NCBI GenBank assembly: GCA_041493205.1
Contig: JBGPYM010000026.1
Span: 1 to 19,738 of the forward strand
DNA: 19,738 bases
Origin: JBGPYM01 sp041493205
GTDB lineage: Bacteria > Bacteroidota > Ignavibacteria > UBA10030 > UBA6906
Direction of reading: 5' to 3'
The notes below the pieces were generated by a model, which saw nothing but the letters and a program-made list of their open reading frames with translations, searched no databases and was not told the origin of the DNA. The translations under genes and the position numbers were made by a program. This document shows, in pieces, positions 8,961 through 16,269 of the stretch; the first letter of the stretch is position 1, and the number at the start of each line of letters is the position of its first letter.

Positions 8961-9279
8961 AAAATATCCCGGGCTGAATCCCCTCCCTCCTCCCTTCGTG
9001 AAGGAGTTTCCGCCTATTGCAAAGGTCGTGGAAGAGAAGTGCATTGCGTGCGACCGCTGCCCGCCGCTCTGCTTCTTCGACGCTCTGGCCATGGAACAAC
9101 GCCCCGGTCATCCGTACGGCCGGGTTGCCGTCGTCGTCGCGCGCAATTGCACGGGATGCGGGCTCTGTTTTGAAGCGTGTCCGGTCGATGCGATTGTCTG
9201 GGTGCCGGGCGGCTTTCAGCCGGGTGAGCCGGTACCCCACGGGTCCCACGGGAAGGAGGCCGTCGATGAAGGTTATTGA
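8944..9279 (+). CDS. 2[4Fe-4S] ferredoxin-type protein
   Basis: 111 aa electron carrier. Two CxxCxxCxxxC cluster motifs are complete: CIACDRCPPLC (Cys33, 36, 39, 43) and CTGCGLCFEACP (Cys69, 72, 75, 79). The first lacks the proline that usually follows the last cysteine. The 32-residue N-terminus is proline-rich. The gene overlaps the flavoprotein upstream by 17 bases, so the two products very likely form a complex passing electrons between FMN and a cellular donor. An alternative in-frame ATG at 8932 would add four residues; 8944 is preferred because a GGGGCGA stretch precedes it. The 3' end carries the ribosome-binding site of the next gene. Confidence 0.92.
   Translation: MSGNPEKYPGLNPLPPPFVKEFPPIAKVVEEKCIACDRCPPLCFFDALAMEQRPGHPYGRVAVVVARNCTGCGLCFEACPVDAIVWVPGGFQPGEPVPHGSHGKEAVDEGY
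9253..9259 (+). promoter_or_regulatory. Shine-Dalgarno AAGGAGG inside the ferredoxin gene
   Basis: AAGGAGG sits 6 bases before the ATG at 9266, still inside the ferredoxin coding region. It decides the start of the cyclase-family gene, since the long in-frame extension back to 9017 has no family sequence. Confidence 0.8.
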
Positions 9280-9892
9280 CCTCACCCATCCGATCAGCGA
9301 GTCCCTGCCTGTCTATTTTCCCTGGCATCCCGCAACGAAGCTGGAACAAACAGCCAACTATCAGGACAACAAATGTGTCGTGCGCCGGCTGACCATCGGT
9401 ACGCACAGCGGTACACACATCGACGCACCCAGCCACATATTCGAAGGGATGCACACCATGGACGGGTATGACCCGTCCGTCTGGTATCTGAATGCCCGCG
9501 TCCTCGACTTCACTCCCCGCGCGCCGCGGCAGGAGATCACGGCCGCGGAACTGAGGCGGAAAAAGATCGCTCGCCGGGGCGCGGTGATTCTGAAAACGGG
9601 ATGGGACAAATATTTTGGCAGGGAAGATTTTTACGCGACCTACCCGCCGCTCTCGGTCGATGCGGCGGAATATCTCGTTGCGCTTGGCATACGTGCGGTT
9701 GCTTCGGATACGCCCTTCACGCTCGACGTGCACAAGATTCTCCTGAAGAAGGGGATCCCGCTCATCACGAATCTGAACAATACATCGCTCCTGAAGCGGG
9801 GAACTGTCCGTCTCATCGCCGCCCCGCTCCTTATTCAGGGCGGGGATGGTGCACCTGCCCGGGTCCTGGCAATCATGAGCGGGAAGGGGTAA
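9266..9892 (+). CDS. Cyclase-family (kynurenine formamidase-like) metal hydrolase
   Basis: 208 aa, standard length for the cyclase/KynB family, metal-dependent hydrolases of amides and cyclic compounds (arylformamidase, isatin hydrolase, polyketide cyclases). The diagnostic HxGTHxDxPxH motif is intact as HSGTHIDAPSH (His47, His51, Asp53, His57). ILKTGWDKYF and the ASDTPFTLDVH region are also family-typical. The start is fixed by AAGGAGG at 9253-9259 and overlaps the ferredoxin by 14 bases. Following a flavoprotein/ferredoxin pair and preceding an M20 deacylase, it may open a ring or cleave an amide or ester made by the neighbours. No tryptophan-degradation genes are visible to support true kynurenine formamidase activity. 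Confidence 0.9.
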   Translation: MKVIDLTHPISESLPVYFPWHPATKLEQTANYQDNKCVVRRLTIGTHSGTHIDAPSHIFEGMHTMDGYDPSVWYLNARVLDFTPRAPRQEITAAELRRKKIARRGAVILKTGWDKYFGREDFYATYPPLSVDAAEYLVALGIRAVASDTPFTLDVHKILLKKGIPLITNLNNTSLLKRGTVRLIAAPLLIQGGDGAPARVLAIMSGKG

Positions 9893-9896
9893 GCCG

Positions 9897-11027
9897 GTGG
9901 CCGCCGATCCTCTCGTTTCCCTCCTTGCAGATCTCGTCGCCATTCCGAGCCAGAACCCGATGGGACGGGACAAGACCGGCGCGGAGTACTCCGAAGCGGC
10001 AATGGCAGACTTTGTTGCCGGCTATCTGAAGCGGCACGGCGTAGATGCAGAGCGGTACGATATCGCTCCGGGCCGTCCCAACGTGATCGGCTACCTCGAT
10101 GCGGGGGCACAAGAGACGCTTCTGTTCGAAGCGCACATGGATACCGTCCATGCCGAAGGGATGACTATCCCGCCGTTTGTTCCTGAAATCCGCAACGGCC
10201 GTCTCTACGGCCGCGGGGCGTGCGACACCAAAGGATCCCTGGCGGCATTCCTCTATGCGGTGTGCGGTGCCGGCACCCCGGTGCGGGGAAGGCGGTACAA
10301 TGTAATTCTTGCCGCCGTGGCGGATGAGGAATATCAGTTCGGCGGCGCGCAACGGGTCGTTGCGCGCGGGGTCCGTGCCAGTATGGCGATTGTCGGGGAG
10401 CCGACACAGCTCCATATCGTCCGGGCCCATAAAGGGGTCGTCCGCTGGCGGATTGGCACATCGGGCGTGACGGCACACTCTGCGTATCCCGAGCGGGGAA
10501 GCAACGCGATCTACGCCATGGGGCACGTACTCGAACGGCTCGAACTCTATGCGTCCGCCTTGCGCGAAATTCCTCCCCACCCCCTCCTGGGCTCACCTTC
10601 GCTCAGCGTCGGGATCATCGAGGGGGGGCAGGCGGTGAACGTCGTCCCGGACCGGTGCATGATCGAGATAGACCGGCGCACGCTTCCCGGCGAGACGACC
10701 GACAGCGTCCTCGCCCATGTGCGCGACGCCCTCCGCGGGATCGATGGGTGGACCTTCGACCCTCCCCACCTTGCGGCCTCAGGACTTGATATCGCACCGG
10801 ATCATCCGCTTATCACGAATCTCTCCGCGGCGATCCGGAAGGAGACGGGGACGGCCGTCGTCGAAGCGGCCCAGTACGCAACCGACGCGGGGGTGTATGC
10901 ACGCGGCGGCATCCCGGCCGTGGTGTTTGGCCCCGGGAATATCGCGCAGGCACACACAAAAGATGAATGGATAAACCTCGCGGAGCTGGCACAGGCCTCC
11001 CGCATTGTTCAAACGATGATTGCATGA
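9897..11027 (+). CDS. M20-family metallopeptidase/deacylase (ArgE/DapE/CPG2-like)
   Basis: 376 aa dinuclear-zinc amidohydrolase cleaving an amide or peptide bond. All M20 landmarks are present: EAHMDTV (His80, Asp82), GRGACDTKG (bridging Asp110), ADEEYQFGG (Glu144/Glu145), VGEPT (Glu168) and the final zinc ligand in AHTKDEW (His353). The lid/dimerisation domain runs from about 180 to 290, with GVTAHSAYPERG. The start is a GTG at 9897, four bases after the preceding stop and preceded by GGGAAGGGG. Candidate substrates include N-acyl amino acids, succinyl-diaminopimelate-like compounds or small peptides. Combined with the racemase-like gene at 6823, N-acylamino-acid deacylation is attractive but unproven. 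Confidence 0.92.
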   Translation: MAADPLVSLLADLVAIPSQNPMGRDKTGAEYSEAAMADFVAGYLKRHGVDAERYDIAPGRPNVIGYLDAGAQETLLFEAHMDTVHAEGMTIPPFVPEIRNGRLYGRGACDTKGSLAAFLYAVCGAGTPVRGRRYNVILAAVADEEYQFGGAQRVVARGVRASMAIVGEPTQLHIVRAHKGVVRWRIGTSGVTAHSAYPERGSNAIYAMGHVLERLELYASALREIPPHPLLGSPSLSVGIIEGGQAVNVVPDRCMIEIDRRTLPGETTDSVLAHVRDALRGIDGWTFDPPHLAASGLDIAPDHPLITNLSAAIRKETGTAVVEAAQYATDAGVYARGGIPAVVFGPGNIAQAHTKDEWINLAELAQASRIVQTMIA

Positions 11028-11062
11028 CCCGGAAAACGCACCTTACGACGGAAACGACTGAA

Positions 11063-12433
11063 ATGATCACGTATGATCGGCTGGCAATAAGAAACCTGAA
11101 CGATTTCTCCTTCGGCGTCGCTCCGAAGCCTGTCCGGTGCGGCTTTGGGCTGACGGTCGGAGGAGGCGACGTCTATCCGGAACTGAATTTCACCCTCCCG
11201 CCCATGAGTATTACCGAGGCGACATGGGGAGATGTCATGGCGGAATACAAAGATATCGCCGCAATGATCCTCAGGACGGCGAAGCGCCTTCCGATGCCCG
11301 GCCTGATGGTCGAGTTCGAACTCCTTCCCCCCATGACGGAATATCCGGCCTGGGGCGCGGAAATCACGACGCTGCTCCATGAAACGCTCCGCACCGCCAA
11401 CAAGGAGACCGGTCTGGCGTGTGCGCTGCGCGTGACGCCGACCGATATTCGGGATATGGAACGACCGCCCCTGTTGCGCACCGGCAGATCATGGGAGGCA
11501 CTCCATGCGTCTCTGGAAGCGTGTGCTGCCGCAGGCGCGGACGTTCTCTCGATCGAATCGGTGGGCGGGAAAGAAGTCCACGACCAGGCGTTGCTGTACG
11601 GGGACATCCCCGGCATCATGTTTGCTCTCGGCGTGCTTGCCCCCCGCGACATGGAATTTCTCTGGACCGACATTGTAAAGGTCTGCGCGCGGCACCGGGT
11701 GATTCCGGGAGGCGACTCCGCGTGCGGCTTTGCGAACACAGCAATGCAGCTGGCGGGACAGGGGATGCTCCCGGGCGTCCTCGCTGCGGTTATCCGCGCA
11801 GCTTCTGCGGTCCGGAGTCTGGCGGCGTTCTCCTGCGGCGCAGTCGGACCGTCCAAGGACTGCGCGTATGAAGGCCCGATCCTGAAAGCTATCACCGGCG
11901 CCCCGATCGCCATGGAGGGGAAGTCCGCCACCTGCGCGCATTTCAGCCCCGTGGGGAACGTCGCAGGAGCGCTCTGCGATCTCTGGAGCAATGAATCGGT
12001 GCAGAATGTACGGCTCCTGTCGGGCTCCGCACCCGAGGCATTTCTCGAATCGCTCGTCTACGACTGCCGGGCCATGAATCAGGCTCGGAAGTCCGGTTTT
12101 GCTACCGAGTACCGGGACATCCTTGTGGATTCGGACATCTCCCTCAATCCCCAGGCGCTGGTCCTTTCGCCCGCCTCGACGCTCAGGATCGCCTCGGTTA
12201 TCGTCCGCGAATCGTCTCCGTACCGACAGACCCTTGCCGCTGCAACGGAGGCCGTCGCCATAATTCGTGAAGCCGTTGCGGCACAACACCTCGCGCTCCC
12301 TCCGCGCGAGACACCGTGGCTCGATCGTATTGCCGATGGCCTTGAGGCTCTCCCGCGCGAGGAGACTGCACTCATTGCGGAAATGACCGCAGCGTACGGT
12401 CACCTCTTCACCCCCAAGAGCTACGGACTGTGA
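11063..12433 (+). CDS. mtaB-like: MtaB-like methanol:corrinoid methyltransferase
   Basis: 456 aa, close to the length of methanogen MtaB, which activates methanol on zinc and methylates the Co(I) corrinoid protein MtaC. Family blocks recognised include SIESVGGKEVHDQALL, GDSACGFANTAM, GAVGPSKDCAYE, KAITGAPIAMEGKSATCAH, LWSNESVQN and a C-terminal FTPKSYGL. The three zinc ligands known from Methanosarcina MtaB are conserved at matching positions: Glu165, Cys221 and Cys267. The start at 11063 puts family homology at residue 2; an in-frame ATG at 11024 overlaps the upstream stop by ATGA and would add 13 Thr-rich, low-GC residues. No MtaC gene is adjacent, unlike classical mtaCB pairs, so the methyl donor could be methanol or another methoxy compound. 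Confidence 0.92.
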   Translation: MITYDRLAIRNLNDFSFGVAPKPVRCGFGLTVGGGDVYPELNFTLPPMSITEATWGDVMAEYKDIAAMILRTAKRLPMPGLMVEFELLPPMTEYPAWGAEITTLLHETLRTANKETGLACALRVTPTDIRDMERPPLLRTGRSWEALHASLEACAAAGADVLSIESVGGKEVHDQALLYGDIPGIMFALGVLAPRDMEFLWTDIVKVCARHRVIPGGDSACGFANTAMQLAGQGMLPGVLAAVIRAASAVRSLAAFSCGAVGPSKDCAYEGPILKAITGAPIAMEGKSATCAHFSPVGNVAGALCDLWSNESVQNVRLLSGSAPEAFLESLVYDCRAMNQARKSGFATEYRDILVDSDISLNPQALVLSPASTLRIASVIVRESSPYRQTLAAATEAVAIIREAVAAQHLALPPRETPWLDRIADGLEALPREETALIAEMTAAYGHLFTPKSYGL

Positions 12434-13407
12434 CGGCGCACGGCGTACAGGTGGACGCGATTGTCGGTCTCGACATCGGAGGGACCAAGACTGCGGTCGT
12501 GGTCGGCGACAGACGGGGGGGTATTCTCTCCCGCGAACAATTTGCGACGTCACCGGGCCGGGGGTTTCGGCCGGTCTGGGAGGAGCTGCGGGTGTCGATC
12601 CGGCGAGCTCTCGACCGCCGCGGAGCTGCCGTGTCTGCTATCAGCGTTTCGATCGGCGGCCCGCTCGATACCGCGAACGGCATCGTCAAATCCCCCCCCA
12701 ATCTCCCCGGGTGGTCGGATATCCCGCTCAAGCAGATGCTCGTCGATGAATTCCGGCTGCCGGTGTTTGTCGAGCACGACGGGAATGCGGGGGCTCTCGC
12801 AGAGTGGTATTTCGGTGCCGGGCGGGGATTCAGGAACATCATCTTCATTACGATGGGGACCGGACTTGGCGCCGGTCTTATCTTGAATGGAAAGTTGTAC
12901 CGGGGGACAAGCGACGTGGCGGGAGAGATAGGCCACATCCGCATCGCGGAACACGGTCCGATGGCATACGGGAAACCCGGCTCTCTCGAAGGGTTCGGGA
13001 GCGGCGCCGGGATCGCCCGGCTTGCCGGAACGATGTTTCCGTCGCTCTGGGGTCCCGCTGCCACGGTGGTCGAGGTGTATGAAAAATACAGGGCGGGTTC
13101 CGCCGAGGCAATGGCGGTGTTCGACCGCGCGGCGCTCCATTTTGGGCGGGGTCTGGCAATCCTCGTGGACCTGCTGAACCCCGAGAGGATCATTCTGGGG
13201 GGGATCGGTATGCGCCTGGCCGATGCTCTTGTGGAACCCGCACGGCGGGCGCTTGCGGCCGAAGCCCTGCCGGAAGCTCTCCGGGTGTGCGAGGTTGTTC
13301 CCGCACTTCTGGGAGAATCTATCGGCGACCTCGCGGCGCTTTGCGCAGCATACGACCAGGGTGGATTGCTCATGCGTGAGCAACAGCCTGAAGGGGGGAG
13401 CAGGTGA
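12430..13407 (+). CDS. ROK-family sugar kinase, zinc-cysteine-less
   Basis: 325 aa ROK protein without a DNA-binding domain, so a kinase (glucokinase, mannokinase or fructokinase type) rather than a repressor. The ATP phosphate motif DIGGTK occupies residues 15-20. The catalytic Asp117 is in EHDGNAGALAEW, followed by MGTGLGAGLI and GEIGH (His169). The usual Cys-X-Cys-Gly-X-X-Gly-Cys zinc motif after this histidine is replaced by AYGKPGSLEGFGSG with no cysteine. The start is a GTG in a GTGA overlap with the mtaB-like stop, and the end overlaps the next gene the same way. Together with the isomerase at 3559 it could phosphorylate mannose liberated by GH38. Specificity is not readable. Confidence 0.9.
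   Translation: MTAHGVQVDAIVGLDIGGTKTAVVVGDRRGGILSREQFATSPGRGFRPVWEELRVSIRRALDRRGAAVSAISVSIGGPLDTANGIVKSPPNLPGWSDIPLKQMLVDEFRLPVFVEHDGNAGALAEWYFGAGRGFRNIIFITMGTGLGAGLILNGKLYRGTSDVAGEIGHIRIAEHGPMAYGKPGSLEGFGSGAGIARLAGTMFPSLWGPAATVVEVYEKYRAGSAEAMAVFDRAALHFGRGLAILVDLLNPERIILGGIGMRLADALVEPARRALAAEALPEALRVCEVVPALLGESIGDLAALCAAYDQGGLLMREQQPEGGSR
13391..13400 (+). promoter_or_regulatory. G-rich ribosome-binding site for the first UroD-family gene
   Basis: AAGGGGGGAG lies 3 bases upstream of the GTG at 13404, inside the ROK kinase gene. It supports the GTG as a true start in the GTGA overlap. Confidence 0.6.
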
Positions 13408-14513
13408 TCCAGACGAACGCCATACCATTACAGGCGCCCGCCCCGGACGCAAAGGAGTTTACAGAGATCCTTGCAGGCAGAAGCAAGTCACGGAGGGTCC
13501 CTCTCGTTGAGTATCTTGTCGATGACGTGGTGATGCGGCCCGTGGTCGAGGGTCTGCTCGGGCGACAGTGGGTGGACTACGGGGAGGATCGCGCATCGCA
13601 ATCGGCGTATCTCGATAACTTTATCGAATTCTGGTACCGGATGGGGTATGACTTTGTGCGGTTTGAACAGAGTCTCCCCCTTCCGGAAAAGAAGCTCCTG
13701 ACAGCGGACGCCGCGCCCCAATCCACGAAGGACCGGGCCTGGGCGGATGAGCACAACGGCGCGATCATGTCATGGGAAGACTTCGACAAGTATCCGTGGC
13801 CGTCCGTCGCAAAGTTCGACTTCTTTCCGTACGAATACCTGAGCAGGAATCTCCCGGAGGGGATGGGACTCATCGCGTGTCACGGGGGCGGAGTGTTCGA
13901 GCATCTTTCGTGGATCATGTCGATGGAAGGGCTCGCGATTGCGCTGCATGAGGATCCCCGTCTCGTCCGGACGACGGCCGACCGGCTGGGCGAGCTGATG
14001 ATGGAATTTACTCTCCACGTCCTCGACCTGGACAACCTGATCGCGCTCTTCCCCGGGGATGACATGGGGTACCGCTCGGCAACGCTCGTGGCACCGCGCG
14101 ATCTCCGCGCGTACACGCTGCCGTGGCATAAGCGGCTCGCAGATCTCACGCACGCACGCCGACTCCCGTATTACCTCCATTCCTGCGGCAATGTAAGTGC
14201 GATCATGGAAGACCTGCTGACCGTGGTGAAGATCGACGGAAAGCATTCCTACGAAGATGCGATCATGCCGGTGCAGGAATTCCAGGCGGCGTACGGAGAC
14301 CGTGTCGCGGTGCTGGGCGGACTTGACATCAACATACTCTCCGGGGCGGCACCTGAAGCCGTGCGCCAGCACACCCGGTTCCTTATGGAGACCTGCGGTG
14401 CGCGTGGGCGCTATGCGGTTGGCTCGGGGAATTCTGTCCCGAGCTACGTCCCAGTGGAGAATTACCTCGCCATGATCGACGAAGTGCACATACAGAACTC
14501 ACACAGAACCTGA
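13404..14513 (+). CDS. UroD/MtaA-superfamily protein, paralog 1
   Basis: 369 aa protein of the uroporphyrinogen-decarboxylase superfamily, which includes the zinc methyltransferases MtaA, MtbA and CmuA that move methyl groups between corrinoid proteins and thiols or pterins. The metal motif His-X-Cys is present as YLHSCGN (His259, Cys261). The distal ligand region, where MtaA-type proteins have a cysteine, reads VGSGNSVPSYVPVENY (about 339-354) with no cysteine. Arginine-rich UroD decarboxylase N-terminal motifs are absent, so haem synthesis is unlikely. The start GTG is in a GTGA overlap with the kinase. Proximity to the mtaB-like gene suggests a methyl-transfer or corrinoid-related role; the acceptor is unknown. 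Confidence 0.8.
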   Translation: MIQTNAIPLQAPAPDAKEFTEILAGRSKSRRVPLVEYLVDDVVMRPVVEGLLGRQWVDYGEDRASQSAYLDNFIEFWYRMGYDFVRFEQSLPLPEKKLLTADAAPQSTKDRAWADEHNGAIMSWEDFDKYPWPSVAKFDFFPYEYLSRNLPEGMGLIACHGGGVFEHLSWIMSMEGLAIALHEDPRLVRTTADRLGELMMEFTLHVLDLDNLIALFPGDDMGYRSATLVAPRDLRAYTLPWHKRLADLTHARRLPYYLHSCGNVSAIMEDLLTVVKIDGKHSYEDAIMPVQEFQAAYGDRVAVLGGLDINILSGAAPEAVRQHTRFLMETCGARGRYAVGSGNSVPSYVPVENYLAMIDEVHIQNSHRT

Positions 14514-14517
14514 ACAG

Positions 14518-15342
14518 ATGAATACCGGACACGACATACGTATCAATCGCCTTTTCAAGCAAAAACATTCAGTGATCGTCCCGTTCGACCATGGATCGTA
14601 TTCAGGAGTGGTCAGCGGGCTCGAAGACCCGCTCCGGCTGATGGAGCGAATTGCCCGGACGAGGGCGGACGGCGTGCTGGTCACGCCGGGGGTGCTCGGG
14701 ACGATCGCGCCCGAGCTCGGGGGCAAAGGAATCATTCTCCGCATCGACGGAGGATTTACGTCCTACGCCACCGTCCCGACCGACTACCGGACCATGCTGG
14801 AACCGGCAGAAACCGTCCGGCTCGGCGCGGACGCAGCGATTGTCTTCACGTTCGTCGGGACTCCCCTGGAAGCCGCATCCATCCAGCGTCTCGGCGCTAC
14901 TGCAGCACAGGCGCATGTGTGGGGGCTTCCCATCGTGTCGGAGGTCCTCGCCCCCGGGCTGCTGAACAACCATTTCGGCTCGAAGATGTTCCCTCCCCCG
15001 GCACGGGGATATGACCCGGGCGACGACACGAAAAACGTCTGCCGCATCGCCGTGGAAGCGGGGGCGGATATCATCAAAACCCGGTACACGGGAAATGTCG
15101 AGCAGTTTCGGTCGGTCGTGCAGACCTGCGGCGCCCCTGTCATCGTGGCCGGCGGACCGAACATGAAGGGGACCGACCAGCAATTGCTCCAGCTTGCCCA
15201 CGATTGCATCCGGGCTGGAGCGGCCGGGATCGTCTTTGGCAGAAACGTCTGGCAGCACCCCCGCATGGAGCGCTTGATTGATGCGATCTGCGCGATTGTC
15301 CACGATGGGGAATCAGTCGCTGCGGCGAGGAAGCTGCTCTGA
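14518..15342 (+). CDS. DhnA/LsrF-type class I aldolase (fructose-bisphosphate aldolase-like)
   Basis: 274 aa class I Schiff-base aldolase of the DhnA/LsrF/archaeal-type FBA family. VPFDHGSYSG (Asp24) and the Schiff-base lysine in ADIIKTRYTGN (Lys187) are clear, with a C-terminal phosphate-binding region VAGGPN...AGAAGIVFGRNVWQ. It lies 4 bases after the UroD-family gene, and its stop overlaps the next start by one base (TGATG at 15340-15344), coupling it to a PfkB kinase. This kinase/aldolase pair would cleave a ketohexose bisphosphate such as fructose or tagatose 1,6-bisphosphate. Alternatives in the family are 3-hydroxy-2,4-pentadione-5-phosphate thiolase (LsrF) and 2-amino-3,7-dideoxy-heptulosonate synthase. 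Confidence 0.88.
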   Translation: MNTGHDIRINRLFKQKHSVIVPFDHGSYSGVVSGLEDPLRLMERIARTRADGVLVTPGVLGTIAPELGGKGIILRIDGGFTSYATVPTDYRTMLEPAETVRLGADAAIVFTFVGTPLEAASIQRLGATAAQAHVWGLPIVSEVLAPGLLNNHFGSKMFPPPARGYDPGDDTKNVCRIAVEAGADIIKTRYTGNVEQFRSVVQTCGAPVIVAGGPNMKGTDQQLLQLAHDCIRAGAAGIVFGRNVWQHPRMERLIDAICAIVHDGESVAAARKLL

Positions 15343-16268
15343 TGGTCACGACCGTCACACTCACTCTGATGCTGGATAAGACCGTGGCCATTGACCATCT
15401 CCGGCACGCCGCGATCACGCGCGCGTCGTCTGTGTCGATGATCGTCGGCGGCAAAGGTGTGAACGTGTCGCGGCAGCTCAAGGCGCTGGGCGAGGAAAGC
15501 GTAGCAACGGGCTTCGTGGGAGGGGAGACCGGATCGATGATTGAACGCCTCCTGGAGAGCGAAAAAATCCCGCATCAGTTCGTCCGGGTGGCGGGCATGA
15601 CCAGGGAAGGAGTCACGTATCGGGAGACCGACGGGACTGCCACCTCGGTGTTCGAACCACCCGCAGAAGTGACCGGGGATGAGGCGGCCCGCCTCGTGGA
15701 AAAGAGCCGCCTCCTCGCTCAACGGAGCGACTGGGTGGTGTGCAGCGGAAGCTCCCCCTGCCCCGCGGCGGACGGCGTGTTCCGTGAGATCATACTTGAT
15801 TCCCGTAAACGCGGGATTCCTGTTGCATGTGACTCCTACGGGCCGGCCTTTGCGCGTGCGGTGGAAGCATTGCCGGACCTGATCAAACCAAACAGAGAGG
15901 AATTCACAAGAACTTTTGGCAGCGAGCTCCCTTCGCTTCCCGCAATGATGGACGCTGCCCGCGAAACGGTCCGTAAAGGCGTACGCTATTGTATTATCAC
16001 GGACGGCGCACATCCCTTCGCTGCGGCATCCAGGGAAGGGGTGTGGAGCGTAGTCCCCCCGGAAGTGAACGCCGTCAATCCGACCGGCTCCGGCGACTGT
16101 CTTGTGGCCGGCGTGCTGCACGGATTGTTGCAGGGATGGTCCTTTGCGGACGCACTGGCCTTCGGGGCCGCGGCAGGTTCCGCAAATGCTCTCGTCTGGG
16201 ATGTGGCAATCTCGAAGTCCGAGGATATAGTCGCGCTCCTGCCGCAGGTCAAAATCGTCAAGGCGTGA
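15342..16268 (+). CDS. PfkB-family kinase, 1-phosphofructokinase/tagatose-6-phosphate kinase type
   Basis: 308 aa kinase of the hexose-phosphate branch of the PfkB family (FruK/LacC/PfkB). The N-terminal TVTLTLMLDKTVAIDHL layout and GGKGVNVSRQLKALGE are characteristic. Further landmarks are IKPNREEF and the anion hole/catalytic motif NPTGSGDCLVAGVL with Asp252. It likely phosphorylates fructose 6-phosphate, fructose 1-phosphate or tagatose 6-phosphate to a bisphosphate for the aldolase encoded immediately upstream, with which it overlaps by one base. It belongs to a different subgroup from the first PfkB gene of the window, so the two kinases probably have different substrates. Confidence 0.9.
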   Translation: MVTTVTLTLMLDKTVAIDHLRHAAITRASSVSMIVGGKGVNVSRQLKALGEESVATGFVGGETGSMIERLLESEKIPHQFVRVAGMTREGVTYRETDGTATSVFEPPAEVTGDEAARLVEKSRLLAQRSDWVVCSGSSPCPAADGVFREIILDSRKRGIPVACDSYGPAFARAVEALPDLIKPNREEFTRTFGSELPSLPAMMDAARETVRKGVRYCIITDGAHPFAAASREGVWSVVPPEVNAVNPTGSGDCLVAGVLHGLLQGWSFADALAFGAAAGSANALVWDVAISKSEDIVALLPQVKIVKA

Positions 16269-16269
16269 G

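Noticed and set aside
11024..11062. Upstream ATG of the mtaB-like gene in an ATGA overlap
   Set aside because: Kept only as an alternative: the added residues are Thr-rich, lower in GC than the rest and lie before the point where MtaB homology begins.
13404..14513. Housekeeping uroporphyrinogen decarboxylase (hemE)
   Set aside because: The N-terminal substrate-binding motif of HemE is absent, a His-X-Cys methyltransferase-type motif is present, and no haem genes are nearby.
14784..16121. Open frame of 445 codons on the - strand
   Set aside because: Antisense to the aldolase and second PfkB gene, both of which carry full catalytic motifs; no motif of its own.
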